The notes beneath the pieces were generated by a model that did not search any database, was not told where the DNA came from, and saw nothing but the letters and a program-made list of their open reading frames with translations. Position numbers and translations under genes: made by a program. From NCBI RefSeq assembly GCF_009455625.1, contig NZ_QPEQ01000001.1:2790001-2854000 (forward strand): a stretch of DNA of 64,000 bases. The letters are read 5' to 3'. Within the stretch, counting starts at the first letter, position 1. Each line of letters begins with the position of its first letter. This document shows positions 1-8,675 of this stretch, in pieces. The DNA comes from Paraburkholderia bonniea (GTDB lineage: Bacteria; Pseudomonadota; Gammaproteobacteria; Burkholderiales; Burkholderiaceae).

Positions 1-760
1 AAAAGCCAATGCCTGCTGCGGCCCAGCCGGAGTACGAATTCAGCATCGACACCACCACTGGCATGTCCGCGCCGCCAATCGGAATAATCATCAGCACCCC
101 GAGCACGAACGCCAGCAGGGTCATCACGATGAACGGCAGCCACGCCTGGGTCAGCACGAAAATCACGCCAAACCCCAGCAACGCGAGCGCCAGCATCAGG
201 TTCAGCAGATGCTGGCCTGGATACACCACCGGCGCGCCCTGAAACAAACGGAAGCGGTACTTGCCCGACAGCTTGCCAAACGCGATCACCGAGCCCGAAA
301 ACGTAATCGCCCCGACAAACGTGCCAATAAACAATTCGACCCGGTTGCCGTAGGGCAAGAAGCCCGGCGTCGCGTCGCTGGCTGAGCCGAGGCCAAACGC
401 GGCTGGCTCCGACACCACGGCATAGGCAATGCACACCGCCGCGAGGCCAATCAGCGAATGCATCGCGGCAACCAGCTCGGGCATCTTCGTCATTTCGACG
501 CGCGCCGCCACCACCGCGCCCACCGCACCGCCCACCACCAGCGCCGCCAGCACCAGGCCCAGTCCAAGCGTCAGATCCACGCCTGGTGATGTGGCCTGCT
601 TCACGATCAGCGCCAGCGTGGTGAAAATCGCCAGCGCCATCCCCGCCATGCCGAACAGGTTGCCGGTGCGGGCGCTTTTGGGATTCGATAGCCCTTTGAG
701 CGCCTGAATAAAGCACACCGACGCAATCAGATACAGCAGCGTGACGATATTCATGCTCAT
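1..760 (-). CDS. pntB: NAD(P) transhydrogenase beta subunit (partial)
   Basis: This is the N-terminal part of the membrane subunit of proton-translocating transhydrogenase, which moves hydride between NADH and NADP+ using the proton gradient. The visible 253 residues are a run of hydrophobic helices; the NADP-binding domain would lie beyond the left edge of the window. The start at 760 (MSMNIV...) overlaps the stop of the upstream alpha-2 gene in an ATGA, which argues for translational coupling; a second ATG at 754 is also possible. The order pntAA-pntAB-pntB on one strand is the three-gene form seen in many proteobacteria. The right end is intact and the left end is cut by the window. Confidence 0.93.
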   Translation of the reverse strand, partial: MSMNIVTLLYLIASVCFIQALKGLSNPKSARTGNLFGMAGMALAIFTTLALIVKQATSPGVDLTLGLGLVLAALVVGGAVGAVVAARVEMTKMPELVAAMHSLIGLAAVCIAYAVVSEPAAFGLGSASDATPGFLPYGNRVELFIGTFVGAITFSGSVIAFGKLSGKYRFRLFQGAPVVYPGQHLLNLMLALALLGFGVIFVLTQAWLPFIVMTLLAFVLGVLMIIPIGGADMPVVVSMLNSYSGWAAAGIGF

Positions 761-1116
761 GGCGTGTTCTCCGTGACCGTGGGGTTGGCAGTACTGGCCG
801 TGCTCTGCTCCGGGGCGCGGGTGCTGGGGGGTTTCTTGCGAAACATCGCCAGCATCCGGCGCGTGACGAGAAAGCCGCCGAACACATTCACCGCTGCCAA
901 TGCCACCGCCAGCGTGCCAAAAACCTTGCCGGTGCCGCCTACGGTCAGGCTCGCCGCGAGCATCGCGCCCACGATCACAATCGCCGAGATGGCGTTGGTA
1001 ACCGCCATCAATGGCGTGTGCAATGCAGGCGTGACATTCCAGACCACGTGGAAGCCGACATAAATCGCCAGCACAAAAATAATCAGGTTAATCACGGTGT
1101 GATCTATCAGTTCCAT
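757..1116 (-). CDS. pntAB: NAD(P) transhydrogenase alpha-2 subunit
   Basis: This small membrane subunit (119 residues) corresponds to the C-terminal membrane part of E. coli PntA, here encoded separately. It has about three hydrophobic helices (starting MELIDHTVINLIIFVLAIY) and a short polar tail rich in Pro, Ser and Thr. I chose the start at 1116 because AGGAGG lies about 8 bases upstream; an in-frame upstream extension has no such site. The stop overlaps the pntB start by four bases and pntAA ends about 30 bases upstream, so the three genes form one operon. Function is membrane anchoring and part of the proton channel. Confidence 0.93.
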   Translation of the reverse strand: MELIDHTVINLIIFVLAIYVGFHVVWNVTPALHTPLMAVTNAISAIVIVGAMLAASLTVGGTGKVFGTLAVALAAVNVFGGFLVTRRMLAMFRKKPPSTRAPEQSTASTANPTVTENTP

Positions 1117-1148
1117 CTTGCAACCTCCTCCTCGAAACAACACCCGTC

Positions 1149-2291
1149 TCAGGACTTGCGAGCCAGCTCGCCAGCATGGGTTAGCAGCGTGGCCGCGACG
1201 ATGTCATCGGCCAGATCCAGCTTGAATTCGCCTTGCGCGGTCACGATCAGCTTGATGAAGTCGAACAGGTTGCGGGCATAGAGCGCGGAGGCGTCCGCTG
1301 CCACGCGTGAGGCCAGATTGGTATAGCCCACCAGTTGCACGCCGTGCTTCGTCACGATCTGGTCGGCTTCGGTCAGCGGGCAGTTGCCACCCGCGCGGCC
1401 GTCGACTATCGCGCCCCGCCCCGCTGCCAGATCAACGATCACCGAGCCTGGTTTCATGGCTTGCACGGTCTCGGCCGAAATCAGCGTCGGCGCTGCTCGC
1501 CCGGGAATCAGCGCAGTCGTAATCACGATGTCGGCCTCCAGCGCCCGTTTGTGCACCAGCGCTGCCTGGCGTTGCAGCCAGCCTGGCGGCATCGGCCGCG
1601 CGTAACCGCCAGTGCCTTGCGCGGCGTCGCGCTCTTCGTCGGTTTCATAGGGCACCTCCAGGAACTTCGCCCCGAGAGATTCAATCTGCTCTTTCACGGC
1701 GGGCCGCACATCGGAGGCTTCGATCACCGCGCCCAGACGCTTGGCCGTCGCAATCGCCTGCAAGCCCGCGACCCCCGCGCCCAGCACCAGCACCCGCGCG
1801 GCCTTGACCGTGCCCGCCGCGGTCATCAGCATCGGCATGAAGCGGCCATACAGATCAGCCGCGACCAGCACCGCCTTGTAACCCGCGATATTGGCCTGCG
1901 ACGACAACACATCGAGGCTTTGCGCCCGCGTCGTGCGTGGCGCGGCTTCGAGCGCGAACGCGCTAACCCCGGTCGCTGCCAGCGCGGCCGCCTGAGCGGT
2001 GTCGAAAGGATCGAGCAGCCCCACCAGCACCGCACCCGGCTTGAGTAGCGCACGTTCGGTTGCGGTTGGAGCCTGGACTTTGAGAAGCAGATCTGCGCCC
2101 AATGCTGTAGCGGCATCGGCAAGCTGCGCGCCAGCGGCGGCATAGGCCTCGTCGGGATAGCTCGCGGCGGCACCCGCGCCGCGCTCAAGGGTGACCTGGT
2201 GGCCTTGCGCCACGTATTTGCGCACCGTCTCGGGCGTCGCGGCAACCCGGGTTTCGTGGGCACGCGTCTCGGCTGGCACTCCAATATGCAT
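1149..2291 (-). CDS. pntAA: NAD(P) transhydrogenase alpha-1 subunit
   Basis: This 380-residue soluble subunit binds NAD(H) on the cytoplasmic face of transhydrogenase. The sequence begins MHIGVPAETRAHETRVA, typical of the AlaDh/PNT N-terminal domain, and has a Rossmann nucleotide-binding glycine motif (VLGAGVAGLQAIATAKRLGA) near residues 170-190. The ATG at 2291 follows GAGGAGG by a few bases; the reading frame stays open for 53 more codons upstream, but that stretch is rich in rare combinations and lacks a ribosome-binding site. It is the first gene of the pntAA-pntAB-pntB operon and is divergent from nudJ, with about 200 bases between the two start codons. Confidence 0.95.
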   Translation of the reverse strand: MHIGVPAETRAHETRVAATPETVRKYVAQGHQVTLERGAGAAASYPDEAYAAAGAQLADAATALGADLLLKVQAPTATERALLKPGAVLVGLLDPFDTAQAAALAATGVSAFALEAAPRTTRAQSLDVLSSQANIAGYKAVLVAADLYGRFMPMLMTAAGTVKAARVLVLGAGVAGLQAIATAKRLGAVIEASDVRPAVKEQIESLGAKFLEVPYETDEERDAAQGTGGYARPMPPGWLQRQAALVHKRALEADIVITTALIPGRAAPTLISAETVQAMKPGSVIVDLAAGRGAIVDGRAGGNCPLTEADQIVTKHGVQLVGYTNLASRVAADASALYARNLFDFIKLIVTAQGEFKLDLADDIVAATLLTHAGELARKS

Positions 2292-2477
2292 CGTTGAATC
2301 CTCCTCGGCCTGCTGGTTGTAACAACCTGGAACGACCTGTGACGACCCTTCTGCCAGCGTGGCACGCTGGCCAACCCGTGCCACGGCAACCGCGCCACTG
2401 TAACCGAAGCCCCCGTGCGGCCGATAGCACGGGCAATCCCGCCCCAGCACCGCCGCACAGGCGCGCGGCGGAGACGG

Positions 2478-2483
2478 TAAAAT
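2478..2483 (+). promoter_or_regulatory. -10 box of nudJ, probably leaderless
   Basis: TAAAAT lies only eight bases before the nudJ ATG at 2492 (spacer GCGCCCCC). If it is used as a sigma-70 -10 box, transcription would begin at or within two bases of the ATG, leaving no room for a ribosome-binding site. No convincing -35 box is visible about 17 bases upstream. The same arrangement recurs before pepP and ruvB. Confidence 0.5.
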
Positions 2484-2491
2484 GCGCCCCC

Positions 2492-2989
2492 ATGAAACCA
2501 GACCCTTGGGCTCCGCACGTCACGGTTGCGGCCATCATCGAACGCGACGGACGCTTTCTCTTCGTCGAAGAACACACCGCCGATGGGCTGCGCCTGAACC
2601 AGCCCGCCGGACATCTGGAGCCTGGCGAGACCCTGCTCGACGCCGTTGTCCGCGAAACCCTCGAAGAAACCGCCCAGCCGTTTACCCCGCAAGCCCTAGT
2701 GGGCGTGTATATGACGCATGTCGAACGACGCGGGCGCGATGGCGCGACCTATCTGCGCTTTACCTACTGCGGCAGTTGCGACGCCCCACTGCCGGGCCAC
2801 ACTCTCGACAGCGGCATCGTGCGCACGTTATGGCTGAGCGCCGACGAACTGCGCGCTTGTCCGCAACGGCACCGCAACCCGCTGGTGCTGCGCTGTCTCG
2901 ACGATTACCTCGCTGGACGGCGCTTCCCCCTCGATCTGCTCCACACCCATTCCGTCAGCCCCATCGGGCCCGGCACAACAGGCAACTGA
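2492..2989 (+). CDS. nudJ: Nudix hydrolase, NudJ type
   Basis: A 165-residue Nudix pyrophosphohydrolase. The Nudix box is complete: [20 protein letters not shown] at about residues 36-55, with the conserved RExxEE acidic residues that bind magnesium. NudJ of E. coli hydrolyses nucleoside tri- and diphosphates and thiamine pyrophosphate intermediates and lies directly before mnmA, exactly as here (five bases separate the two genes), which is why I use the symbol. Substrate assignment is from family and synteny, not from a visible specificity motif. The start at 2492 follows a -10-like TAAAAT directly, so the mRNA may be leaderless. Confidence 0.85.
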   Translation: MKPDPWAPHVTVAAIIERDGRFLFVEEHTADGLRLNQPAGHLEPGETLLDAVVRETLEETAQPFTPQALVGVYMTHVERRGRDGATYLRFTYCGSCDAPLPGHTLDSGIVRTLWLSADELRACPQRHRNPLVLRCLDDYLAGRRFPLDLLHTHSVSPIGPGTTGN

Positions 2990-2994
2990 CCAGC

Positions 2995-4146
2995 ATGAGC
3001 AAGCAAAAAGTCGTAGTGGGCATGTCAGGCGGGGTCGATTCGTCGGTCACCGCGTGGCTGCTCAAGGAGCAAGGCTACGAAGTGATCGGCCTCTTCATGA
3101 AGAACTGGGAAGACGACGACGATGGCGAGTATTGCTCGACGCGTCAGGACTGGATCGACGTAGTGTCGGTCGCCGACCTGATCGGCATCGACCTCGAAGC
3201 GGTGAATTTCGCCGCCGAATACAAAGACCGGGTGTTCGCCGAATTTCTGCGCGAGTATTCCGCTGGCCGCACGCCCAACCCAGACGTGCTGTGCAACGCT
3301 GAAATCAAGTTCAAGGCCTTCCTCGATCACGCGCTCGCACTTGGCGCACAAACCATCGCCACGGGCCATTACGCCCGCGTGCGCGAAACCCCGGCAGGCC
3401 GTTTCGAGCTGCTCAAAGCGCTCGATCACACCAAGGATCAATCGTATTTCCTGCATCGCCTGAACCAGGCCCAGTTATCCAAAACACTGTTCCCGCTAGG
3501 CGAAATGCCCAAAACCCAGGTGCGCGAGATCGCCGCGCAAATCGGCCTGCCGAACGCGAAGAAAAAAGATTCCACCGGGATTTGCTTCATTGGCGAGCGG
3601 CCTTTCCGCGAATTCCTCAACCGCTATTTGCCAACCCAGCCCGGCCCGATGAAAACCCCCGACGGCAAGCTCGTCGGCGAGCATATGGGCCTCGCGTTCT
3701 ATACCTTCGGCCAGCGCAAAGGCATTGGCTTGGGCGGCAGCAAAGAGGGCAGCGGCGAGCCCTGGTTCGCTGCGGCTAAAGACATCCCCTCAAACACGTT
3801 GTACGTCGTGCAAGGTCATGACCACCCCTGGCTGCTGAGCCATACGCTCAGCGCGGGCAACCCAAGCTGGATTGCCGGAGAGCCGCCCGCCGAAGGGCTC
3901 AGTTGCAGTGCCAAAACCCGTTACCGCCAGGCCGATGCCGCATGCACCGTCAGCGCCGTAACCAACGGCGGCGCACATTTCGGGCTGCGCTTCAGCGACG
4001 CGCAATGGGCCGTGACGCCCGGGCAATCGGCGGTGCTGTATGACGGTGAGGTTTGCCTCGGCGGCGGCATCATCGAAACCGCCGCCGAGGCAGCACCCGC
4101 TCTCCGCGCACCGCAGCAAGCGGCCCTGCTGACGCCGCGCCGCTGA
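2995..4146 (+). CDS. mnmA: tRNA-specific 2-thiouridylase MnmA
   Basis: This 383-residue cytoplasmic enzyme thiolates U34 of tRNAs for Lys, Glu and Gln, using ATP and sulfur relayed by Tus proteins. The PP-loop SGGVDSS is near residue 10, the catalytic nucleophile is Cys100 ([13 protein letters not shown]), and the second cysteine that receives the persulfide is Cys197 (STGICFIGE). Spacing between the cysteines matches the E. coli enzyme (102 and 199). The start at 2995 is five bases after nudJ, so both are probably cotranscribed. The last 20 or so residues are Ala-rich and likely dispensable. Confidence 0.96.
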   Translation: MSKQKVVVGMSGGVDSSVTAWLLKEQGYEVIGLFMKNWEDDDDGEYCSTRQDWIDVVSVADLIGIDLEAVNFAAEYKDRVFAEFLREYSAGRTPNPDVLCNAEIKFKAFLDHALALGAQTIATGHYARVRETPAGRFELLKALDHTKDQSYFLHRLNQAQLSKTLFPLGEMPKTQVREIAAQIGLPNAKKKDSTGICFIGERPFREFLNRYLPTQPGPMKTPDGKLVGEHMGLAFYTFGQRKGIGLGGSKEGSGEPWFAAAKDIPSNTLYVVQGHDHPWLLSHTLSAGNPSWIAGEPPAEGLSCSAKTRYRQADAACTVSAVTNGGAHFGLRFSDAQWAVTPGQSAVLYDGEVCLGGGIIETAAEAAPALRAPQQAALLTPRR

Positions 4147-4458
4147 TGTGGCTCATGCCGCCGAGGGTGGCTGAGGGTGGCTGAGGGTGGCTAACACCGC
4201 TAGCAGCACTCGCACCGCCCACCCCATGCACCGCCTGCGACTGGCAAGAACTAGCGCCCATCGCAGGCAAGCCCGCTTAAGCAACGACCCATCACCGTCG
4301 TCTAGCAAGCTGAAACTGAAGCTGAAGCTGAAACCAAAATCGAAACGCTCCTTCCATCCCCTTTCCCTTCTCACCGTGGCCCGCAACCTCGCTTCCTGCC
4401 ATTACCGCTGCCATTACCGCTGCCGCCACGCTGAACCCACCGTCTCTGGAGCCCCCTC
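4147..4458 (+). repeat. Spacer with three unrelated short tandem repeats
   Basis: No gene is supported in this 312-base spacer. It holds three different perfect or near-perfect tandem repeats: GAGGGTGGCT three times at 4163-4192, TGAARC four times at 4311-4334, and GCCATTACCGCT twice at 4398-4421. No hairpin with a T-run is evident after mnmA. The repeats look like products of replication slippage. Confidence 0.8.
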
Positions 4459-6078
4459 ATGTTCTCTCGCCGCTATCTCGCCCTGTGGTGTGCCTGCGTA
4501 CTGCTCGCGGCCAGCCTGACGCTGGCTGCTACACGGCACCTGTCGTGGTTATGGGCCATCGTGCCGCTAGCGCTCGTCGCGCTCGGCCTGTTCGACCTGC
4601 TGCAAAAGCGCCACGCGATCTTGCGTAATTACCCGCTGTGGGGGCATTTGCGCTTTCTGTTCGAATTCATCCGGCCCGAGATTCGCCAGTATTTCGTCGA
4701 AGACGACACCGATGAAAAACCGTTCTCCCGCGTGCAACGCAGCATCGTCTACCAACGCTCGAAAAACGAAGTCGACAGCCGCCCTTACGGCACCGAACTC
4801 GACGTCAAAGCCGTCGCGCACGAATGGATCAGCCATTCGCTCGCCCCGACCCGGCTCAACGGCCATGATTTCCGCATCATCGTCGGCCCCGATCGCCCCC
4901 AGCCGTATTCGCTGTCGATCTTCAATGTCTCCGCGATGAGCTTTGGCTCGCTTTCGGCCAACGCGATCATGGCGCTGAACCTCGGCGCGAAAAAAGGCAA
5001 CTTCGCCCACGACACCGGCGAAGGCTCGATGTCGAAATACCACCGCAAGCATGGCGGCGACATCATCTGGGAAATTGCTTCGGGCTACTTCGGTTGCCGC
5101 AACGACGATGGCACGTTTAATCCTGACAAGTTCGCCAAACAGGCGCTTGAGCCGCAAGTCAAGATGATCGAGATCAAGCTCTCGCAAGGGGCGAAGCCGG
5201 GTCATGGCGGGGTGCTGCCGGCGGCGAAAATCACCGCCGAAATTGCCGAAACCCGTGGCGTGCCGATGGGCCGCGACTGCATTTCGCCCGCGACCCATTC
5301 GGAGTTTTCGACGCCGCGCGGCCTGCTCGAATTCGTCGAACGGCTACGCCAGCTATCCGGTGGCAAGCCCACCGGCTTCAAGCTGTGTATCGGCCATCCG
5401 TGGGAATTTTTCGGCATTGCCAAGGCGATGCTGGAGACCGGCATCCTGCCGGACTTCATCGTGGTGGATGGTGCCGAAGGTGGCACCGGCGCGGCACCGC
5501 TCGAATTCACCGATCACGTGGGCGTGCCGTTGCAGGAAGGCCTGCTGCTGGTGCACAACACGCTGGTGGGGATCGGCTTGCGCAGCAAGATCCGCATCGG
5601 CGCAAGCGGCAAGATGATTACCGCATTCGATATCGCCAAAACGCTGGCGATTGGCGCGGACTGGGTGAACGCCGCGCGCGGGTTCATGTTTGCCGTCGGT
5701 TGTATTCAGGCACAGACCTGCCACACCGGACGCTGCCCAACCGGAGTCGCTACCCAGGACGAAGTACGGCAGCGGGCGCTGAATGTGCCAGACAAATCAG
5801 ACCGGGTGTTCAGCTTCCATCACAACACGCTGCGAGCGCTGCAGGAGATCGTCCAGGCAGCGGGGCTCAGACACCCGGGGGATTTACGCGCGCATCACAT
5901 CGTGCGGCGGGTGTCATCACACGAGGTGCGGCTGATGTCGGAGCTGCTGAAGTATCTGGAGCCAGGCGACCTGCTGGCGGGGAAATACCACTACACGCTG
6001 TACGAGAAATGGTGGCCGCTGGCCCGGAGTGATTCGTTTGCGGCGCTGGGGGTGGATGAGGCGGTGCCTGCACGGTGA
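4459..6078 (+). CDS. FMN-binding glutamate synthase family protein
   Basis: A 539-residue protein with two N-terminal hydrophobic helices (residues about 8-50) followed by a domain homologous to the FMN-binding synthase domain of glutamate synthase large subunit. It retains the cysteine cluster of that domain (QTCHTGRCPTGVAT, about residues 420-435) that ligates an Fe-S cluster, and the glycine-rich FMN phosphate region (DGAEGGTGAAPLEF, near residue 340). It lacks the glutamine amidotransferase and glutaminase parts, so it is not a full glutamate synthase. Its true substrate is unknown. It is membrane-anchored by prediction and stands alone, ending in a bidirectional terminator shared with the GST gene. 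Confidence 0.85.
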   Translation: MFSRRYLALWCACVLLAASLTLAATRHLSWLWAIVPLALVALGLFDLLQKRHAILRNYPLWGHLRFLFEFIRPEIRQYFVEDDTDEKPFSRVQRSIVYQRSKNEVDSRPYGTELDVKAVAHEWISHSLAPTRLNGHDFRIIVGPDRPQPYSLSIFNVSAMSFGSLSANAIMALNLGAKKGNFAHDTGEGSMSKYHRKHGGDIIWEIASGYFGCRNDDGTFNPDKFAKQALEPQVKMIEIKLSQGAKPGHGGVLPAAKITAEIAETRGVPMGRDCISPATHSEFSTPRGLLEFVERLRQLSGGKPTGFKLCIGHPWEFFGIAKAMLETGILPDFIVVDGAEGGTGAAPLEFTDHVGVPLQEGLLLVHNTLVGIGLRSKIRIGASGKMITAFDIAKTLAIGADWVNAARGFMFAVGCIQAQTCHTGRCPTGVATQDEVRQRALNVPDKSDRVFSFHHNTLRALQEIVQAAGLRHPGDLRAHHIVRRVSSHEVRLMSELLKYLEPGDLLAGKYHYTLYEKWWPLARSDSFAALGVDEAVPAR

Positions 6079-6164
6079 CAAGCGGTGGGTGGGAAGGCCT
6101 GAGGCGTGATGCGTGATTTTTCCGGCTAGATTTCCACGCGATCAAAGGCAGGCTGAATAACCAT

Positions 6165-6202
6165 AAAAAAGCGCGAACGCTCAAACAGCGTTCGCGCTTT
6201 TT
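6165..6202. terminator. Bidirectional intrinsic terminator
   Basis: The arms AAAAAAGCGCGAACGCT and AGCGTTCGCGCTTTTT flank a five-base loop (CAAAC). The stem is GC-rich with an A-run on one side and a T-run on the other, so it can stop transcription from both convergent genes (FMN protein from the left, GST from the right). Confidence 0.9.
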
Positions 6203-6251
6203 GCTGCAACGGCCCCACGGCCATCCAGCCTCAACCATCCACTCAAGCTAC

Positions 6252-6863
6252 TCAAGCCACCGGCACCGTATCCATGAACGACTGCCGTTGCGACAGCTTC
6301 TGGAAATGCTGCTCCAGCACCGGCCACGCCGCGCGCCAGTTCAACTCGGGCTGACGGAAATCCAGATATCCCAGCGCACAGCCCAGCGCGATATCCGCCA
6401 GCGTGTAACGGTTGCCCGAGCACCATGGCTTGTTGCCCAGGCCTTGCGCCAGCGCCGCCAGACCGCCATCAATTTTCTGCTGCTGACGCGCCACCCACGC
6501 CTCGCTGCGGTGCTCCGCTGGACGCTGCGTGCTCTCCAGCCGGATCAGCGCCGCCGCCTCCATCATCCCGTCAGCCAGCGCCTCCCAGCAACGCACTTCC
6601 ACCCGCTCCCGCCCCGACGCCGGAATCAACCGCGCCACCGGCGACAGCATATCCGCGTACTCGCAAATCACCCGCGAATCGAACACCGCCTCGCCGTCTT
6701 CCATCACAAGGCACGGTACTTTGCCTAGCGGGTTGAAGGTCTGGATCACGCTGCCGGCAGACCAGACGTTTTCGAGCACCAGCTTGTAGTCGATCTTTTT
6801 TTCCGCGAGCACGATCCGTACCTTGCGCACAAACGGGCTCCCTAGCGAACCGATGAGTTTCAT
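6252..6863 (-). CDS. Glutathione S-transferase family protein
   Basis: This 203-residue cytoplasmic protein has the thioredoxin-like N-terminal domain of GSTs (starts MKLIGSLGSPFVRKVRIVL, with the catalytic-type Ser in LGSPF) including the cis-Pro of GKVPCLV and the glutathione-contacting DS (VFDSRVICEY, near residue 65). An all-helical C-terminal domain follows. The start at 6863 is the one that places the beta strand at the N-terminus; a much longer in-frame extension has no family match. It resembles the stringent-starvation or YfcF/YibF-like group, but I cannot assign a substrate. It is divergent from pepP. Confidence 0.88.
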   Translation of the reverse strand: MKLIGSLGSPFVRKVRIVLAEKKIDYKLVLENVWSAGSVIQTFNPLGKVPCLVMEDGEAVFDSRVICEYADMLSPVARLIPASGRERVEVRCWEALADGMMEAAALIRLESTQRPAEHRSEAWVARQQQKIDGGLAALAQGLGNKPWCSGNRYTLADIALGCALGYLDFRQPELNWRAAWPVLEQHFQKLSQRQSFMDTVPVA

Positions 6864-7142
6864 TACATCTGCCTTTTCATGGATGGTCTGGAATTCGGGC
6901 GAAAGTATACGTTGGATAGCCCACGCGGCATTCACGCGCGCAACGATCTCCGCAGTATCTCCGGTGCCACCCGAGCGCGTCCAGCAGCCTGTTGGCCAGG
7001 CGCTCAGTCGCCATTCAATCGCCATTCCGGCACCACTCAGGCACCACGCAGTCTCCATTCAAACTCAACGCAGAAGCGCCCCCAGCGCAGGCAAAACCCC
7101 CGCCAAACGGGCTACACCGGGCGATTTGGCAGCGGAGAACGC

Positions 7143-7148
7143 TACAAT
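7143..7148 (+). promoter_or_regulatory. -10 box of pepP, probably leaderless
   Basis: TACAAT ends six bases before the pepP ATG at 7155. A transcript starting about seven bases after the box would begin at the start codon, and there is no purine-rich ribosome-binding site between them. A good -35 box at standard spacing is not visible; TTGGCA at 7126-7131 is too close (11 bases). Confidence 0.5.
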
Positions 7149-7154
7149 CGCACG

Positions 7155-8675
7155 ATGACTCAAACACCCCTCCCCGCCTCCGCCCTGCCCCCCGTTGCCG
7201 CCCTCGACCATTACCGCCAGCGCCGTGAACGCGTGCTGGCGGCATTGCGCGCGCGCGGCGGCGGTGTCGCCATCGTCCCCACCGCAGCGGAAGTCCGGCG
7301 TAACCGCGACGTCGATTACCCATACCGGCACGACAGCTATTTCTATTACCTGACCGGTTTCACTGAACCGGAAGCGCTGCTGGTGCTCGATGCCAGCGCG
7401 GCACCCGGCGAGCCCTCAACGATCCTCTTTTGCCGCGCCCGCAACGTTGAGCGGGAAACATGGGAAGGCTTACGTTGCGGCCCCGAACGTGCGCCCGCTG
7501 TGTATGGCGTCGATGCCGCATTCGCCTTTGATGAACGCGACACCCGCATGCCGCAACTGCTCGCGGACCAACCCGCGCTGCATTACGCGCTGGGCACTTC
7601 GACGCAACTGGATGACACCGTGCGCGGCTGGCTCGACGCGGTGCGCGCACGCAATCGCAGTGGCATCAGCACGCCCACAGCCGCCTATGACCTGATACCG
7701 CTGCTCGACGAAATGCGCGTCATCAAAGATGCCCACGAATGCGCGATCATGCGGCGCGCTGGCCAGATCTCGGCGCTCGCGCACCGCCGAGCGATGGCCG
7801 TCTGCCGTCCAGGCCTGCACGAATACGCGCTCGAAGCGGAATTGCTACACACCTTCCGCCAGCACGGCGCACAAGCGCCCGCCTATGGCTCCATCGTCGC
7901 CGCCGGGGCCAACGCGTGCGTGTTGCACTATCCAGCGGGCAACACCGTGATTCAGGATGGCGACCTGATCCTGATCGACGCAGCTTGCGAGCTTGACGGC
8001 TACGCCTCCGACATCACCCGCACATTCCCCGCCAATGGCCGCTTTACGCCCGCCCAGCGCACGCTGTACGACATCGTGCTGGCCGCACAGCAAGCCGCTA
8101 TCGCAGCCACTCGCGCAGGCGTGAGTTTCGACGCGCCGCACCAGGCTGCCGTGCGCGTGCTGGCGCAAGGGCTGCTGGAAACCGGCATCCTCAGCCGCGA
8201 GCGTTTTGCCAGCGTGGAGGAGGTCATCAGCGAGCGCGCCTATCTGCGCTTTTATATGCACCGCACCAGCCACTGGATCGGCATGGACGTGCACGATTGC
8301 GGTGACTATTTCGAACCCCATCCAGCGCCGGGCGTGACCACCGGTGCCAATGCCGGTGGCGGTGCCAGCGCTCTAAGCCACACAGGCAACACCCGCCCCG
8401 CCCGCACACTGGTTGAAGGCATGACCCTAACCATCGAGCCCGGCCTCTACATCCCCGCCGCCGACGACGTGCCAGCGCAGTACTGGAACACCGGCATCCG
8501 GATTGAAGACGACGTGATCGTCACCGCCACCGGTTGCGAGTTGATGACACGCGACGTCCCGGTTAGCGCCGACGCCATCGAAACGCTGATGCAGGCCGCC
8601 CAGGCTGAGCTTGCTGCTACGGCTACCTCTGCCGCTATCTCTCCCGCTGCGCCCCAGAACCACCCCGCGCCATGA
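7155..8675 (+). CDS. pepP: Xaa-Pro aminopeptidase (aminopeptidase P)
   Basis: A 506-residue M24B metallopeptidase that releases N-terminal residues preceding proline; two metal ions are expected. Visible ligand regions are DAACELDGYASDITRTFP (two Asp), HRTSHWIGMDVHD (His), TIEPGLYI (Glu) and GIRIEDDVIV (Glu). The N-terminal creatinase-like domain covers roughly residues 1-170. The protein is about 60 residues longer than E. coli PepP: part of this is a low-complexity insertion at about residues 392-416 (Gly, Ala, Thr-rich) just before the metal-binding Glu segment, and part an Ala-rich tail. Its stop overlaps the next start as ATGA, coupling it to the ubiquinone hydroxylase gene, the same order as pepP-ubiH in E. 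coli. Confidence 0.93.
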   Translation: MTQTPLPASALPPVAALDHYRQRRERVLAALRARGGGVAIVPTAAEVRRNRDVDYPYRHDSYFYYLTGFTEPEALLVLDASAAPGEPSTILFCRARNVERETWEGLRCGPERAPAVYGVDAAFAFDERDTRMPQLLADQPALHYALGTSTQLDDTVRGWLDAVRARNRSGISTPTAAYDLIPLLDEMRVIKDAHECAIMRRAGQISALAHRRAMAVCRPGLHEYALEAELLHTFRQHGAQAPAYGSIVAAGANACVLHYPAGNTVIQDGDLILIDAACELDGYASDITRTFPANGRFTPAQRTLYDIVLAAQQAAIAATRAGVSFDAPHQAAVRVLAQGLLETGILSRERFASVEEVISERAYLRFYMHRTSHWIGMDVHDCGDYFEPHPAPGVTTGANAGGGASALSHTGNTRPARTLVEGMTLTIEPGLYIPAADDVPAQYWNTGIRIEDDVIVTATGCELMTRDVPVSADAIETLMQAAQAELAATATSAAISPAAPQNHPAP

